Positions 1-11,300 of a DNA stretch of 64,000 bases are shown one piece after another (position 1 is the first letter of the stretch; every line of letters begins with the position of its first letter). Source of the DNA: Carnegiea gigantea (Eukaryota; Streptophyta; Magnoliopsida; Caryophyllales; Cactaceae). The notes beneath the pieces are model-generated. The model was given only the letters and a program-made list of their open reading frames with translations, was not told the origin of the DNA and made no database searches. Where the stretch lies: positions 3,532,001-3,596,000 of the forward strand of contig JAKOGI010000003.1 of assembly GCA_029747015.1 (NCBI GenBank), read 5' to 3'. The position numbers and the translations under genes are program-made.

Positions 1-1391
1 CATAAATACTTGTCATGGACCCATTTATAGCATACAACTTGCTCTTTTAACCATATAAATATTACGTTTTTAAGAAAATAGGAAAGGAAACAAAAAATAA
101 AAGACGGAAAGACACAACAAAAACCGGGGCCATATGGACCGCGGAAGCATTCTAGCAATTCTGTCACGGAATTCTAGATATTCTAAAGAGTAAATTACAT
201 ATTAGGCCACCAATTAAGCAGACAATATGCAAACTACTTGCAAATGGCAAGAGTAATGAACTTGATTTTTCCTAATGTTGTTTTTGGGCTGGCTGCGGAA
301 AACACATTTCTCTACCTCTCAACGTAAAGTTCGTGGAATGAAAAATCAACATCATTTGTTGTAATCATCTTTAACAGGTAACACCCTGATCAACACCCCA
401 TACAGGCCATACTCCTTAATTCTCTGCAAACTAGTTAATCGTAGTTGAATAGTTTGTCCTCTCTACTCTGCTTGTTATTTTATGGAGGTCCTGCTTTGCT
501 ATTGACTGCATGCATCTATATTTACGCATGGGAAAGTTTAGTTGTTCTCATTGTACAAGAACTTTTGTGATGATCCTAGCGCCTTCAATTTAGCTGGGAG
601 ACCATAGGGGTCAGTTTCAGACCTCCTTTCATTCAAGCAATTGATCAAACACTTGGTGGGCAATATAGCATTACATTATTGGTGTCATCTTCCTTATACA
701 AGAGTCCTATATAATCAAGTAAATAAAAATTGTCGATTGCTTACCGAAAATAGTCGATTTACCCAACAAGAGAGATCAGAGAAAGATGCTCCACTACAGT
801 CTTGACCTGTACCCGAGCATCTGTATAACCAAGGAACACAGATTAGAGTCCTTCAAACTAGATGAAGAAAAAAAGTTGTATCTTGACCTTGGGGGGGGGG
901 GGGGGGGACAAGACAACAGATAGATGTGCAACAATAACTGCACTCTTGATATGTGCATAATTATGGGCACAGATTAGTATACTTTAACTTTAAAAGAGAA
1001 GAAACTTCAGCTCACTATTGAAAACGATTCACAGGTTCACAGTCTTATATTGGTTCTGGATAGCTATTGGAGTATGATCTATGACAAAAGTAGTGGTGAT
1101 GAAAATTTAGTTAGCAGTCTGATTAAAATTGTACAAATTGAGCAATATTTTTTTTTTGGATTCGGGTTGGGGGGGGGGGGGGGGGGGACTTGGTTGGTCA
1201 CACACTGGGCAAGGCTAAATTGGTTCAAAATCAGACTAGGACTACAATAGAAAAAGCTTGTATCCAGAAGTTGGACGGGTCTTGTCTGATACCCTATTTT
1301 TTTGAGACAAATTTGATGATGGGGTCAAACAAAATTGAGCCAGCACTATGGAAAAGTGATCATGAAGAGCATTACGTGCTGGACTTGGAAG
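1..1391. other. Intergenic region 3' of RLP1, with two poly-G tracts
   Basis: No convincing coding region is visible; the short open frames are not supported by any recognisable domain. In the orientation of the minus-strand RLP1 gene this is its 3' flank. It holds two uninterrupted G homopolymers, 17 G at 891..907 and 19 G at 1169..1187, the second preceded by a run of T. The stretch next to the gene (about 1340..1391) weakly resembles the flank of RLP2 (about 42000..42067), so it is probably part of the ancestral duplication and may hold 3' UTR or a 3' intron. No promoter or terminator can be assigned. Confidence 0.6.
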
Positions 1392-1392
1392 T

Positions 1393-1398
1393 ACTTAC
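1393..1398 (-). promoter_or_regulatory. Splice-donor-like site overlapping the RLP1 stop codon
   Basis: On the minus strand the last codons read TCA TGG TAA and the sequence ATG/GTAAGTAC forms a strong donor consensus. The paralog RLP2 has the same ATG/GTAAGTACTTCC at 42068..42076, although the preceding codons have diverged. Conservation in both copies suggests a genuine intron start at the 3' end of the gene, which would either replace the last codon with a downstream exon or sit at the edge of the 3' UTR. No acceptor could be assigned. Confidence 0.5.
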
Positions 1399-3827
1399 CA
1401 TGAATTTTGGGGTTTCCTCCAAAGAGTAATTGCTACATAGATCCTGTCCTTTGTGTCTTCCAACCATTGAAAATAGGCATCTCTACAAGATCTTTTCAGT
1501 ACCAAAGTGCCACATATGCCCCAGAACCCTGTAACGAACCCAAGGACTATGCTGATATATAGCCAAGGAAACACATCGCTGTCATCATCGTCGTCTTTCT
1601 GCTCAAAACTTTTCTCTGTTGGGGAATCAACAGGGGTTTGACCTCTTGAGCACTTTCTAGGGAGTGGCCTTCCATAGAGCTCAGGATTCCCCACATATGT
1701 TGAGGGGTCAAAGCCCCGCAGCTGAGTCCCAGATGGTATCTCACCTGACAAGTTGTTGTTTGACAGATCTAAAACACCAAGAAAACTTAGGGACGAGAGG
1801 CTTTCTGGAATTTGTCCTGAGAGTTGGTTGCTTGATAGATCAAGAGACTCTAATGAGCTCAGTCGGCCTATCTTCTTGGTGATGCTTCCTGTGAGATTGT
1901 TTCTTGATAGGTTCAGGGACACCAAGCCTGTGAGAAATGATATTGTATCAGGAATGTCTCCTTCTATTGCGTTACTGGAGATATCAATCATTTTCACAAG
2001 TCTCAATTTTTTCATATGGCTTATTTCTGTCCCCTTCCATACAAGTGATGCAGCATCAGTCTTTGTGTTTATGTATTCAACACTGTAGAAGATCCCACCA
2101 TAGGTATAATCATAGTCAATGCTTAGGCTTCCCTGTGATGTTCGATTTCCATCTGGTGTTTCTGTCATGCCCAGAAGACAATTTATCCCCTTAGGAATGG
2201 CCCCAGATAAGTTATTAAAGGAAAGACCTAGGATCTGAAGAGAAGACAATTGGCAAAGGCTAAGAGGTATGCTTCCGAGAAAATTGTTGCCCTGTAAACT
2301 AAGAACAAGAAGGCTTGAAGGGAAATTGTTCTCTAATTCTGGAGATATGCATCCAGACAATGAGTTAAACCAAAGGTCAAGAAGGACAATGGAACGACAA
2401 TATTTTAAAGATGATGGTAATCCTCCCGAAAAGCTATTGTTGCGAAGGTGTAACGACTTGAGATTTTCTAGGCCGTAAAAGGAAGGTAGTCTTCCGGAAA
2501 GGTTATTGTTTTCCAAGTGCAGGATTTCTAACCGATCCATATATATCCAACAATCACTGTGAAGCTCCCCTGATAACAAATTGTTTGAAAGTTCAATGGC
2601 CTTTAGATACATTAGATGCGTCGTTGGACACAGTAGCGGAACAACATTCTGGAACATGTTGTTACTCAGGATTAGTGCTCTAACATTACCTTGGAATACT
2701 GGTGCTGCTCTCTCTAAAGAGTTTGAACTTAGATCTATTAATGGGAAAAAAGCAAAGTTGATTGGGGTATCTGGAAGTGTTCCTGAGATATTGTTGTGAG
2801 ACATGTTCAAATAAACCAGATTGGGCTGCAACAAGCTCCAAAACAAGACAGGAACAGAATTTGATATGCTGGAGTTGGATATATCAAGATAAGTGAAATT
2901 TGTTTGGCTCTGAAGCCATTTTGGAAACTGAGGCCCCAGAATACAAGACCTCAAGTTAATGGTGTCCAGTTGAAATGGAGGGATCCAATTGCGAGAGAAA
3001 TTGAGTACCAGATCATGGTTATTTGCTAATGAGAGATGCTGCAACCTTGAGAGTCCTGCAAAGTGGCCGGGGGATACTTCACCTTCCAAAGAATTGCAAG
3101 ACAGGTCCAAATACTCGAGCTTAGAGAGTTGTCTAATATCTTCGCTAATAGCGCCATCCAGCTTATTCCATGAAAGGTCTAATTGTCTCAGCAAAGAAAG
3201 TCTACTAAATATACCACTGTCAGATAACGAGCCCCAGAGTGCATTTGAACTCAAATCTAAAGCTTGCAGTTCCATATGTTCACATCTTGATAGTGTTTGG
3301 ACAATGCTGTTGAACTTTTTAGTGAGATTGTTTCCTCCCAAACTCAGTACTTGTAAGCTACATAAATCTCTCAGTTTTTCTAGAAGACGTCCTTGAAGAT
3401 TATTCCAAGAGAGATCAAGAAAAGCAAGGTGTTTCAGGTTTGAAAATAAGTCAGGTATGGGGCCTTTAAGTTGATTATATGAGAGATCAACATCAACAAG
3501 GTGGGTGTTGATTCTACTCAAGTTGAATAACCAATGGAATACTGAAAAGCCAAAATGATTGCCATTAAGATGGAGGGTACGGAGACTTCTGGTGGAGTTG
3601 ATGTATAGAAGTGAGGAGGGGATGGTGGGAGAAAGACTACACCAACCCATGCCAAGGTCAGTCAAGAAAGAAAGTCGAGTGATGAAATGAAACCATTTTG
3701 CACTGGCTTTACTAAGATCTGCATAGCTGAAGTCTAGGTATCTCAAGAAAGTTAATCGTGAAAGCCACGACAAGTTTTCAGCATGCAAGATCTGCTCATG
3801 TCTACAAGAAATACACTGGGCACCCAG
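1395..3827 (-). pseudogene. RLP1, 3' part: EIX2/Cf-like LRR receptor-like protein
   Basis: This is the C-terminal four-fifths of a plant LRR receptor-like protein, a cell-surface immune-type receptor without a kinase. The frame is open for 811 codons. It shows many extracellular LRRs of the LxxLxxLxLSxNxLxGxIP type, a non-LRR island around ORF residues 578-630, four terminal LRRs, an acidic juxtamembrane run of aspartates (about 769-773), a membrane helix (about 779-801) with GxxxG spacing, and a 33-residue basic tail ending QNSW. Known RLPs of this class signal through SOBIR1-type kinases; that is family knowledge, not visible here. One cysteine expected in the C-terminal cap (NPELC) is tyrosine here (NPELY, about residue 742). 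The nominal ATG at 3897..3899 lies in an inserted LTR, so the first 24 codons of the 834-codon ORF are not RLP sequence. The real N-terminal part is at 27468..27999. Certain as a family member; whether it is expressed is unknown. Confidence 0.93.
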
Positions 3828-3857
3828 TATTGGAATTTTCCAAGAATAAAATAAAAG

Positions 3858-4346
3858 TGGCAGATTTTCTAGTGCTTGTCTGAAAAGGTGGATAAGCATG
3901 GTGCCTCTTCAAGTTTGCCTGCCTTATCCAATTCATTTCGTGAAAAAGTGAATAAGCAAGGTATCTCTTCAAGTTTAACCCTCCTTATCCTATCCTATCC
4001 TTTATGGTGCCTTTTGGCATGGTGCCTTTTGGCCTATCCTATCCTTTGTGCTGCCTTTTAGCATAGTACCTTTTGGCATGTTATAAAAGTCATGAATAGG
4101 GAGAGAGACAAACACAAATAGGATATGATAACAAGATAGGAATAAGGTGTGCAAAAACACATTCCTGTGAATCACTTTCCCATAGTTTGAACTCGAGAAA
4201 ACATGAACATATACATTTGTCCATCAGTGTTTTATCCTAAGACTATTTGTGGTACACAGCAAATAAGTCCTACGGAAAGTGATGTCGTTGACGACTCGTT
4301 GATATATCCGGTACCACAAAGTTGATTTGAATCCCTTTCCCCAACA
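3858..4346 (+). repeat. Left (5') LTR of outer element
   Basis: A 489-bp copy matching 26963..27467. It starts TGGCAGATTTT and ends CCCCAACA. Upstream of the TATA-like motif near 4081 it has a short tandem array of a 15-bp unit of the form GGTGCCTTTTGGCAT, with degenerate later copies, and TATCC repeats. The right LTR has about one more 15-bp unit, which accounts for its 16-bp greater length. Confidence 0.88.
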
Positions 4347-5663
4347 ATCGTAAGACTTATTTTGGTGGACAACGATTCTTGAGATGTTAACCAAGTTTTC
4401 AGAAGTTGGACAAGTTTATGGATATTGGATTTAAGCAAGGATGTGACAAATTTGTGCTTTTTCAAAAGACACTTAGTCTTAATGCATCCTAGAAGATCCA
4501 AGTTGGTGCATAACTCGATTATGCCGGTGCATTGGAAAATAATAGGCATGCTTACTCAAAGATCATGCCACGAGATAAGTTCAAGCATCTTTTGCTTTCT
4601 CAGTTATATACATGCATGCATATTGAAAAGAGGGAAAAAAAAAAATTATCATATGTTTAATTATTTATAATTCCATCGCAATGCATGGATGTTCAAGCCA
4701 AAGGAAAACTGATGTTATCACTTGCCTAATTCTTGTTTGATGAAGACATGTGGTAGAATGCAAAACCATAGGGACACATGAACGTAATATTTTGAACGTA
4801 ATCACGTCTCTCTCATTCGGTTGCACATGCAAATAATTTATGCCAAATTTCATCAATTTTGTTTTTGACCATACGTACAATGATTATGATCACGACGATT
4901 TTTAAGTGGCATAGGAGTAACTAATTATGACAGTTATGTCATCTTCTTCATGTAGAGTAAGGATGGTAGTTCCCTTTGTCAAAAGAGAAGTGCATGCCTT
5001 TGTTTATATGCCTTATATATATGGCTTTGATCATCTCTAAAGTGGTAAGCATTAATTATGATCATGGTTTGATTGGTCATATAGGGTAATTATAATTTAA
5101 AATCATGATATGTTGTTTGGTGGCATGATTTCAATTTAAGAAATGGTGATATGTATATTTGATATTGCCGGTCACTAATTCATTTGATTATAAGAATCAT
5201 TACGAGTAAGTTGGCTTGTTTATAAGTGTCTAAGTGTATTGCTATGTTATTTTCTGGTGGTGTTTGATAACTATCCATTTAATGCAAAAATCAAAAAAGA
5301 TCAATATAATATGGCAATGTGAGTAATAACCATGTAAATGTCCTATTTTAGGTAAATTGTCAAAGTGAGGATGATGGTTTTATAGTCACAATTTTATGTG
5401 ACGGTTCAAAAGTTATTTGATGGCATGTTAATATTATTCTCAACTATGATTCAAGTTTGCTATTGTAAATTGATTCACACAAAGTTATGGCTAAAACCTA
5501 AAAGTGTGATTTGGTATTTCTTGGGTAGAAATAAATGTGCATGGATATGTATATATCATAAAGTCCATGGTTATGTAATGAATGCCAAAGTTAATATGAT
5601 AATTTAATCATATGTGAGTTTGTAAGATAATCTATGAGTTAGGCATAGATTATGGAGGAAAAT
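4347..5663. other. Interior of outer element, left part
   Basis: A 1.3-kb AT-rich stretch between the left LTR and the gypsy dimer. No gag, protease or reverse-transcriptase motif is visible in any frame, and open frames are at most about 100 codons with no recognisable similarity. It continues on the other side of the dimer at 25668; the uninterrupted site would read GGAGGAAAATCCTC. Confidence 0.7.
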
Positions 5664-8333
5664 TGTAACGCCCTAAATGTGCATGATTCATTGCCTGCAT
5701 TCATCTGCTTAAAGTTATCAATAAGATACAATAATTCAATGAACGGGGCGTTACCGCCGTCCATGAAGGACAAGGCTTCCATTAAACATGAGAACTTGCC
5801 ATAACCCAAAGGTTACCCCATAACAGGGTATACACCATCATAAACACCCAAACCATTTAGTTATATATAAAAAGGTTCTAACATCCCAAGGATAACACCA
5901 ACTTACATAACTCGGTTTAGGAATACAGTCGCAACATCAAAATATATAATTTAACTTAAATATACATTAGGCACTCCAAAATACATCAAAATACATCACA
6001 ATATGCCAAGATAGCATCTTAGCTCTCCCACACCGTCAACCACATGAATGGTTCTGTCTCATTTATCACCTCCGGCCTCCCTGCCCGCCTCAGAACGGTT
6101 CACTGAACATTTTCCTAAAACAAAACATAAAAATATTTCGAACTGTGAGCCAAAGCTTAGTACATGCATCCCTGTACTGTTAAAGGTTCATTGAGAAGTT
6201 ATTTAGGGCCCGCTTGCAATTCATTTTAAGTGGAAACAGGGAATGAGATGCATATAAAACCGCATTGCTAATTATTATCTGTTAGTGCACCCCTTAGTAA
6301 CTGTTACGATCTGTGAATAGGTGTACACCTGCCAAGCCGACCGAGGGACCTGGCCTGAAGCCGCGCGGGTAACTGGAGGGCAATGCCCTGTAACTAATAA
6401 CTGACGGGGTCACTAATTATGTGATGAAGCAGTGATTAAAATGATTCATTGAATGTGCTTACCAAAATATTATGACTTTGATAAATACATGCTAATTACT
6501 AAAGATACAGGCAATGAACGTACCTGGAAATTTTAAATGTTAGTTCACAGAGGAATGAGATGTACTAAAGTGAAGAAAATGAAAGTTTAGGCCTTGATTC
6601 TGCTCAAAAGTTCATTACAGGAACATGAGCTCAGAAACGATCTTGTTTTTATAATGGATAATTTTAAATAAAACTGGGTTATAAAGAACTTTTACACATC
6701 AGTTCAATGATTAACCAAAATGATGACGATATAAATCATAGAAATGTGATTTAAGACATGGTAGCAAGTTTAGAGCATAAGGGTTTGAAAGGAGGGTACG
6801 GGAAGAATAGTCCACAACTTATAGTCCCGACCTCAAAATGAGACGTAAGACCCCAATATAAATAGCTTAGAAAGGCCTCTAAAACTTTCATCAAGGACAC
6901 AAAACATGATTCCCATGCTAGGGTTCTCAAAATGGGGCTAGAACACCAACATGTCAATTTTAAGCCCACCCTGCATAGGTTCGGTAAAATGACCATAACT
7001 TTTTCCACAGACCTCAGATTAATGCGATTCAAGAGCCATTTTGAAGCTAACACACTGACCTATATACCCACCAAAAATCAGAATTTTTGGATGGGTCGGT
7101 CATTACCAGTTTTATTTCAAAGACTGTCCTGTTTTTCTGAAAATTCGAGCAGCACTGCTTTAGTGTTTTCCTTCACTTATTACCCCAATCCTCAACTCAA
7201 ACTCTTTCTTAAGAGTATGTAAATACACTTTGGTACATACCAACATCATACAAAAACACCATCCATGATTACTCTTCATATTCATATCAAATAAAACTCC
7301 TTTTCTAGTCACATATACACACACACCTCAAATTTACACTTAGTTGATCCAAATCTTGCATTTTGGACAAAACCCTAACTTTGGGTCACTTTGAACTCAC
7401 TCACAACTTTTTAAAACACCATAAACAACATAACAAACTTCAATATATTAAGCGATAAGCAAAAACAAGGATAAATCAATCACTAAACAAGAAGCTTGCA
7501 TGACTAAGATGAAACCCTAACCCTAACCTCATCCAATTTCAACTCCAACATAATTCATCAACTAGATGACTCTTGATACCATAAAAACCAGCATAATCCA
7601 TCACTAAAACAACCAAAATAAGAAACAAAACTAACAAGATCAAGAATCAAAAACAAAAATCAGCATAGGGGTGAAAAGAAAACTCACTTTGAGGTTGAAA
7701 AAGTGGTAGAAATGATTCTTGATGCTTATGGAAGTGAAAGGGGTGTTTGGGGGTGGTGAGTGGGGTTTGTTTTGTGGGTTTTTTGGTGGTTGAAAGGTGG
7801 CTGGGAGGTGCTGATTCTGCAGGTGTGCCGTGTAGAGAGAGAAGGAGGAGAGGGAAGAGAGAGAAAGTCTCTTGAGAACTTGGTTTAAAATGAAACTAAA
7901 ATGAAAATTTTATAATTTATATTTACATTTTACTTGGCTGCAAATAAAAGTGGAAAAGTCAAAAATATCAAGCTTGATTAAGGCTTAATTAAGAGGATTT
8001 AGCTAAACAAATACATATCAAGTCTTGTTGCGTCGCAAACGGCCCTAACGGGCTTGAGTTCAGAGAAAGAACTGAAACCGAGTGCGTTTACGAATTTTTT
8101 TTTTTCCTTTTCCAAAATGTTTGTGATTGCCATAAAAATAATTCAATCGCTTAATTCGTAAATATCAAGGCCTAATATCGATGATTTCACAAAACAAAAA
8201 TCCGAATTGCAAGGTGAGGGCCCATTAGATTTTCCCACTTGAAATAACAAAGAAAACGATGATTGAAATGCGACGAAATTAATCACATATATTAATGAAA
8301 GGAATAAATATAATTTAGGGTTGGACTATTACA
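5664..8333 (-). repeat. Tekay LTR 1 (3' LTR of copy A)
   Basis: 2670 bp, plus-strand ends TGTAACGCCC and ACTATTACA. In element orientation it follows the polypurine tract of copy A. It is closely similar to LTR 2 and LTR 3, differing by scattered substitutions and small indels. The same family supplied the arms of the palindrome at 28337..29937. Confidence 0.93.
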
Positions 8334-8346
8334 GTCTCCCCCCTTA
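8334..8346 (-). promoter_or_regulatory. Polypurine tract of Tekay copy A
   Basis: On the minus strand the sequence next to the LTR is AAGGGGGGAGAC, a classic plus-strand primer site for reverse transcription. The equivalent in copy B is at 16999..17012 with one or more extra G. Confidence 0.85.
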
Positions 8347-11300
8347 AAAGTTTCTTCCTCGAAACTGATGAACTTAACCATAACAAACAGGGTTACCTTG
8401 AATAAATATGGGTATTTGGCTTTCATTGCCTCCTCGGTCTCTCAGCTAGCTTCTTGGGAGGTATGGTTTGTCCAAAGTACTTTGACCAATGGTATCTGCT
8501 TGTTGCGCAGCTGCTTGATCCTGGGATCTAGTATTTGGACAGGACGCTCCACATATACTAGATCTTCCGTAATCTCGATAGGTTTAGCTACAATGGTATG
8601 GTCTGGATCTGGAATGTATTTCTTAAGCTGAGAGACATGGAACATGTTATGTACGTGCTCAAGTTCTAAAGGCAGATCTAGCCGATAAGCTACAGAATTC
8701 AACTTTTCGATGATTTCGTAAGGTCCAATGTACCTTGGACTCAATTTACCCCGCACTCCGAACCGCTTAACACCTCTAGTTGGTGAAACCTTCAGAAAAA
8801 CTTTACCACCTACTTGAAACTCTAGAGGCCTTCTTATTTTGTCTACGTAGCTTTTCTGTCGACTTTGGGCAACCCTGATATGTTTCTGAATCTTTCTTAT
8901 TGTCTCAGTGGTCTCTTGAATCATTTCAGGACCTATAATCAGTACCTCATCCAAATCACTCCAGCACAACGGGGTTCTACATTTCCTTCCGTACAGAGCC
9001 TCGAATGGGGCCATTTTGATGGTGTATTGATAGCTGTTGTTATAAGAAAATTCCACCAAAGGTAAATCATCTTCCCATTTCCCTTGGAACTCCAATACAC
9101 AAGCTCTCAACATGTCCTCCAAAATTTAATTCACCCTTTCAGTTTGTTCATCTGTTTCTGGGTGATAGGAGCTACTGAAGTTTAGTTTGGTTCCAAAGGC
9201 ATTTTGAAGTGCTTGCCAGAAACGTGCTTGGAATCTTGGATCCCTATCTGAGACTATGTCTAAAGGAATCCCGTGCAGACGGACGATCTCCTTAACATAT
9301 AGTTGGGCTAGTCTTTCAACTCCCCAAGTATCCTTAATGGGCAGAAAATGAGCCGACTTTGTGAGTCGATCAACTATGACCCAGATAGCATTCTTTTTCG
9401 AGGCAGAAAGCAGTAAATCCATAACAAAGTCCATCGAGATCGAATCCCACTTCCACGTGGGAATTTCTAAGGGTCGTAGTTCACCCATAGGACGTTGATG
9501 TTCTGCTTTAACTTTCTGATAAATTAGACACTTATCCACATATTCTGCAACGCCCTTCTTCATATTATTCCACCAAAAATATTGTCTCAGATCTCTGTAC
9601 ATCTTGGTGCCTCCTGGATGCATTGAATAACGAGTATTGTGAGTCTCTTCCAGGATCTGCTTCCTCAATTCCCCATTTTTGGGCACACATAGGCGATTCT
9701 GGAACCTCAGAGTCCCATCCTCGTGTACTACAAATCCCAGAGACTTCCCTTTCTCTAAATTTTGCTTTATTCTTTGAAGTTCGGGATCACCTTCCTGGTT
9801 CAGTTGAATTTCTTCCCCTAAGGAAGGCTGTACAGTGAGTGTTGATAATCGAGCCTTCGTTTGCCCGTGGGACACCAATTGAATCCCAAAGTCCTCAAGT
9901 TCTCTTAAAAGATTCAATTGAGTAATCACCACAGTGTTCGAGCTATGTTGCGCCTTCCTACTTAGAGCATCCGCCACCACATTTGCTTTACCAGGATGAT
10001 ATTGAATCTGCAAATCATAGTCTTTAAGCAACTCAAGCCAACGCTGTTGCCTCAAATTGAGCTCCTTCTGGGTGAAGATATACTTTAAACCTTGATGATC
10101 AACATAGATCTTGCACGATACCCCATATAAATAATGTCTCTAAATTTTCAATGTAAAGACCACGGCTACTAATTCTAGGTTATGGGTAGGGTAGTTTTTC
10201 TCATATAGCTTGAGTTGTCTAGAGGCATAAGCTACTACTTTGTCCTCCTGCATCAGTACGCACCCCAAACTGTTCTTCGAAGCATCACTATAGACAGTAT
10301 ACTCCTTTTCTTCCATTGGTAACATTAGGATTGGGGCGGTAGTTAGTCGCTGTCTTAGCTCTTGGAAAGCTTTCTCACACCTTTCAGTCCACTCAAACTT
10401 ATTCACCTTCTTCAGTAGATTGGTCAGTGGTGATGCTATTTTCGGAAAGTCCTTGATGAACCTTCGATAATAACCTGCTAAACCCAGAAAGCTTCTAATC
10501 TCAGTGACATTGGTAGGCCTTGCCCATTCTGTGATTGCTTTCATCTTTTGGGGGTCAACTTTAATTCCTTTTTTGGTAATTACATGCCCCAAAAATACCA
10601 CTTCCTCCAACCAAAATTCACATTTCTTTAATTTGCCATAAAGTTGATGTTCCCTCAAGGTTTGCAATACCATCCGTAATTGCTCAACATGTTCCTGCTT
10701 GTCCCTAGAATAGATAAGGATATCATTTATGAATACCACCACAAACTTGTCTAAATAAGGTCTGAAAACCCTATTCATAAGGTCCATGAAGACTGCAGGA
10801 GCGTTAGTGAGACCAAAAGGCACCATACCTGGTCCTAAACGCTGTCTTAGGAATGTCCTTAGGCTTAATCCTAAGCTGATGGTACCCTGACCTCAAATCA
10901 ATTTGAGAGAATACTCCTGCTCCTTGTAGTTGATCAAACAAATCATCTATTCGTGGCAGAGGATATTTGTTTTTGATGGTAATCTTGTTCAACTCCTTGT
11001 AATCAATACAGAATCTTAAGGTTCCATCTTTTTTCTTGACAAACAATACTGGAGCACCCCATGGTGACACACTTGACCTTATAAAGCCCTTCTGCAATAG
11101 TTCATCTAGTTGAATCTTTAATTCCTTAAGCTCAGTTGGGGCCATACGATATGGGGCTTTTGAAATAGGTTGGGCCCCAGGAATTAATTCGATTCCAAAA
11201 TCAATTTCCCTCTGTGGGGGTAGTCCTGGTAACTCCTCAGAAAAAACATCTTCAAATTTACAAACTACAGGTATATTCTCCACTTTCTCTTCTTTCGTTT

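Noticed and set aside
3853..3857. AAAAG as target duplication of the outer element
   Set aside because: It does not match CCCAG after the right LTR; CCCAG at 3823..3827 does and restores the host frame.
1395..3899. Calling the 834-codon frame a complete RLP gene
   Set aside because: It lacks the LRR N-terminal cap, its first 24 codons are LTR and filler sequence, and the true 5' part lies at 27468..27999.
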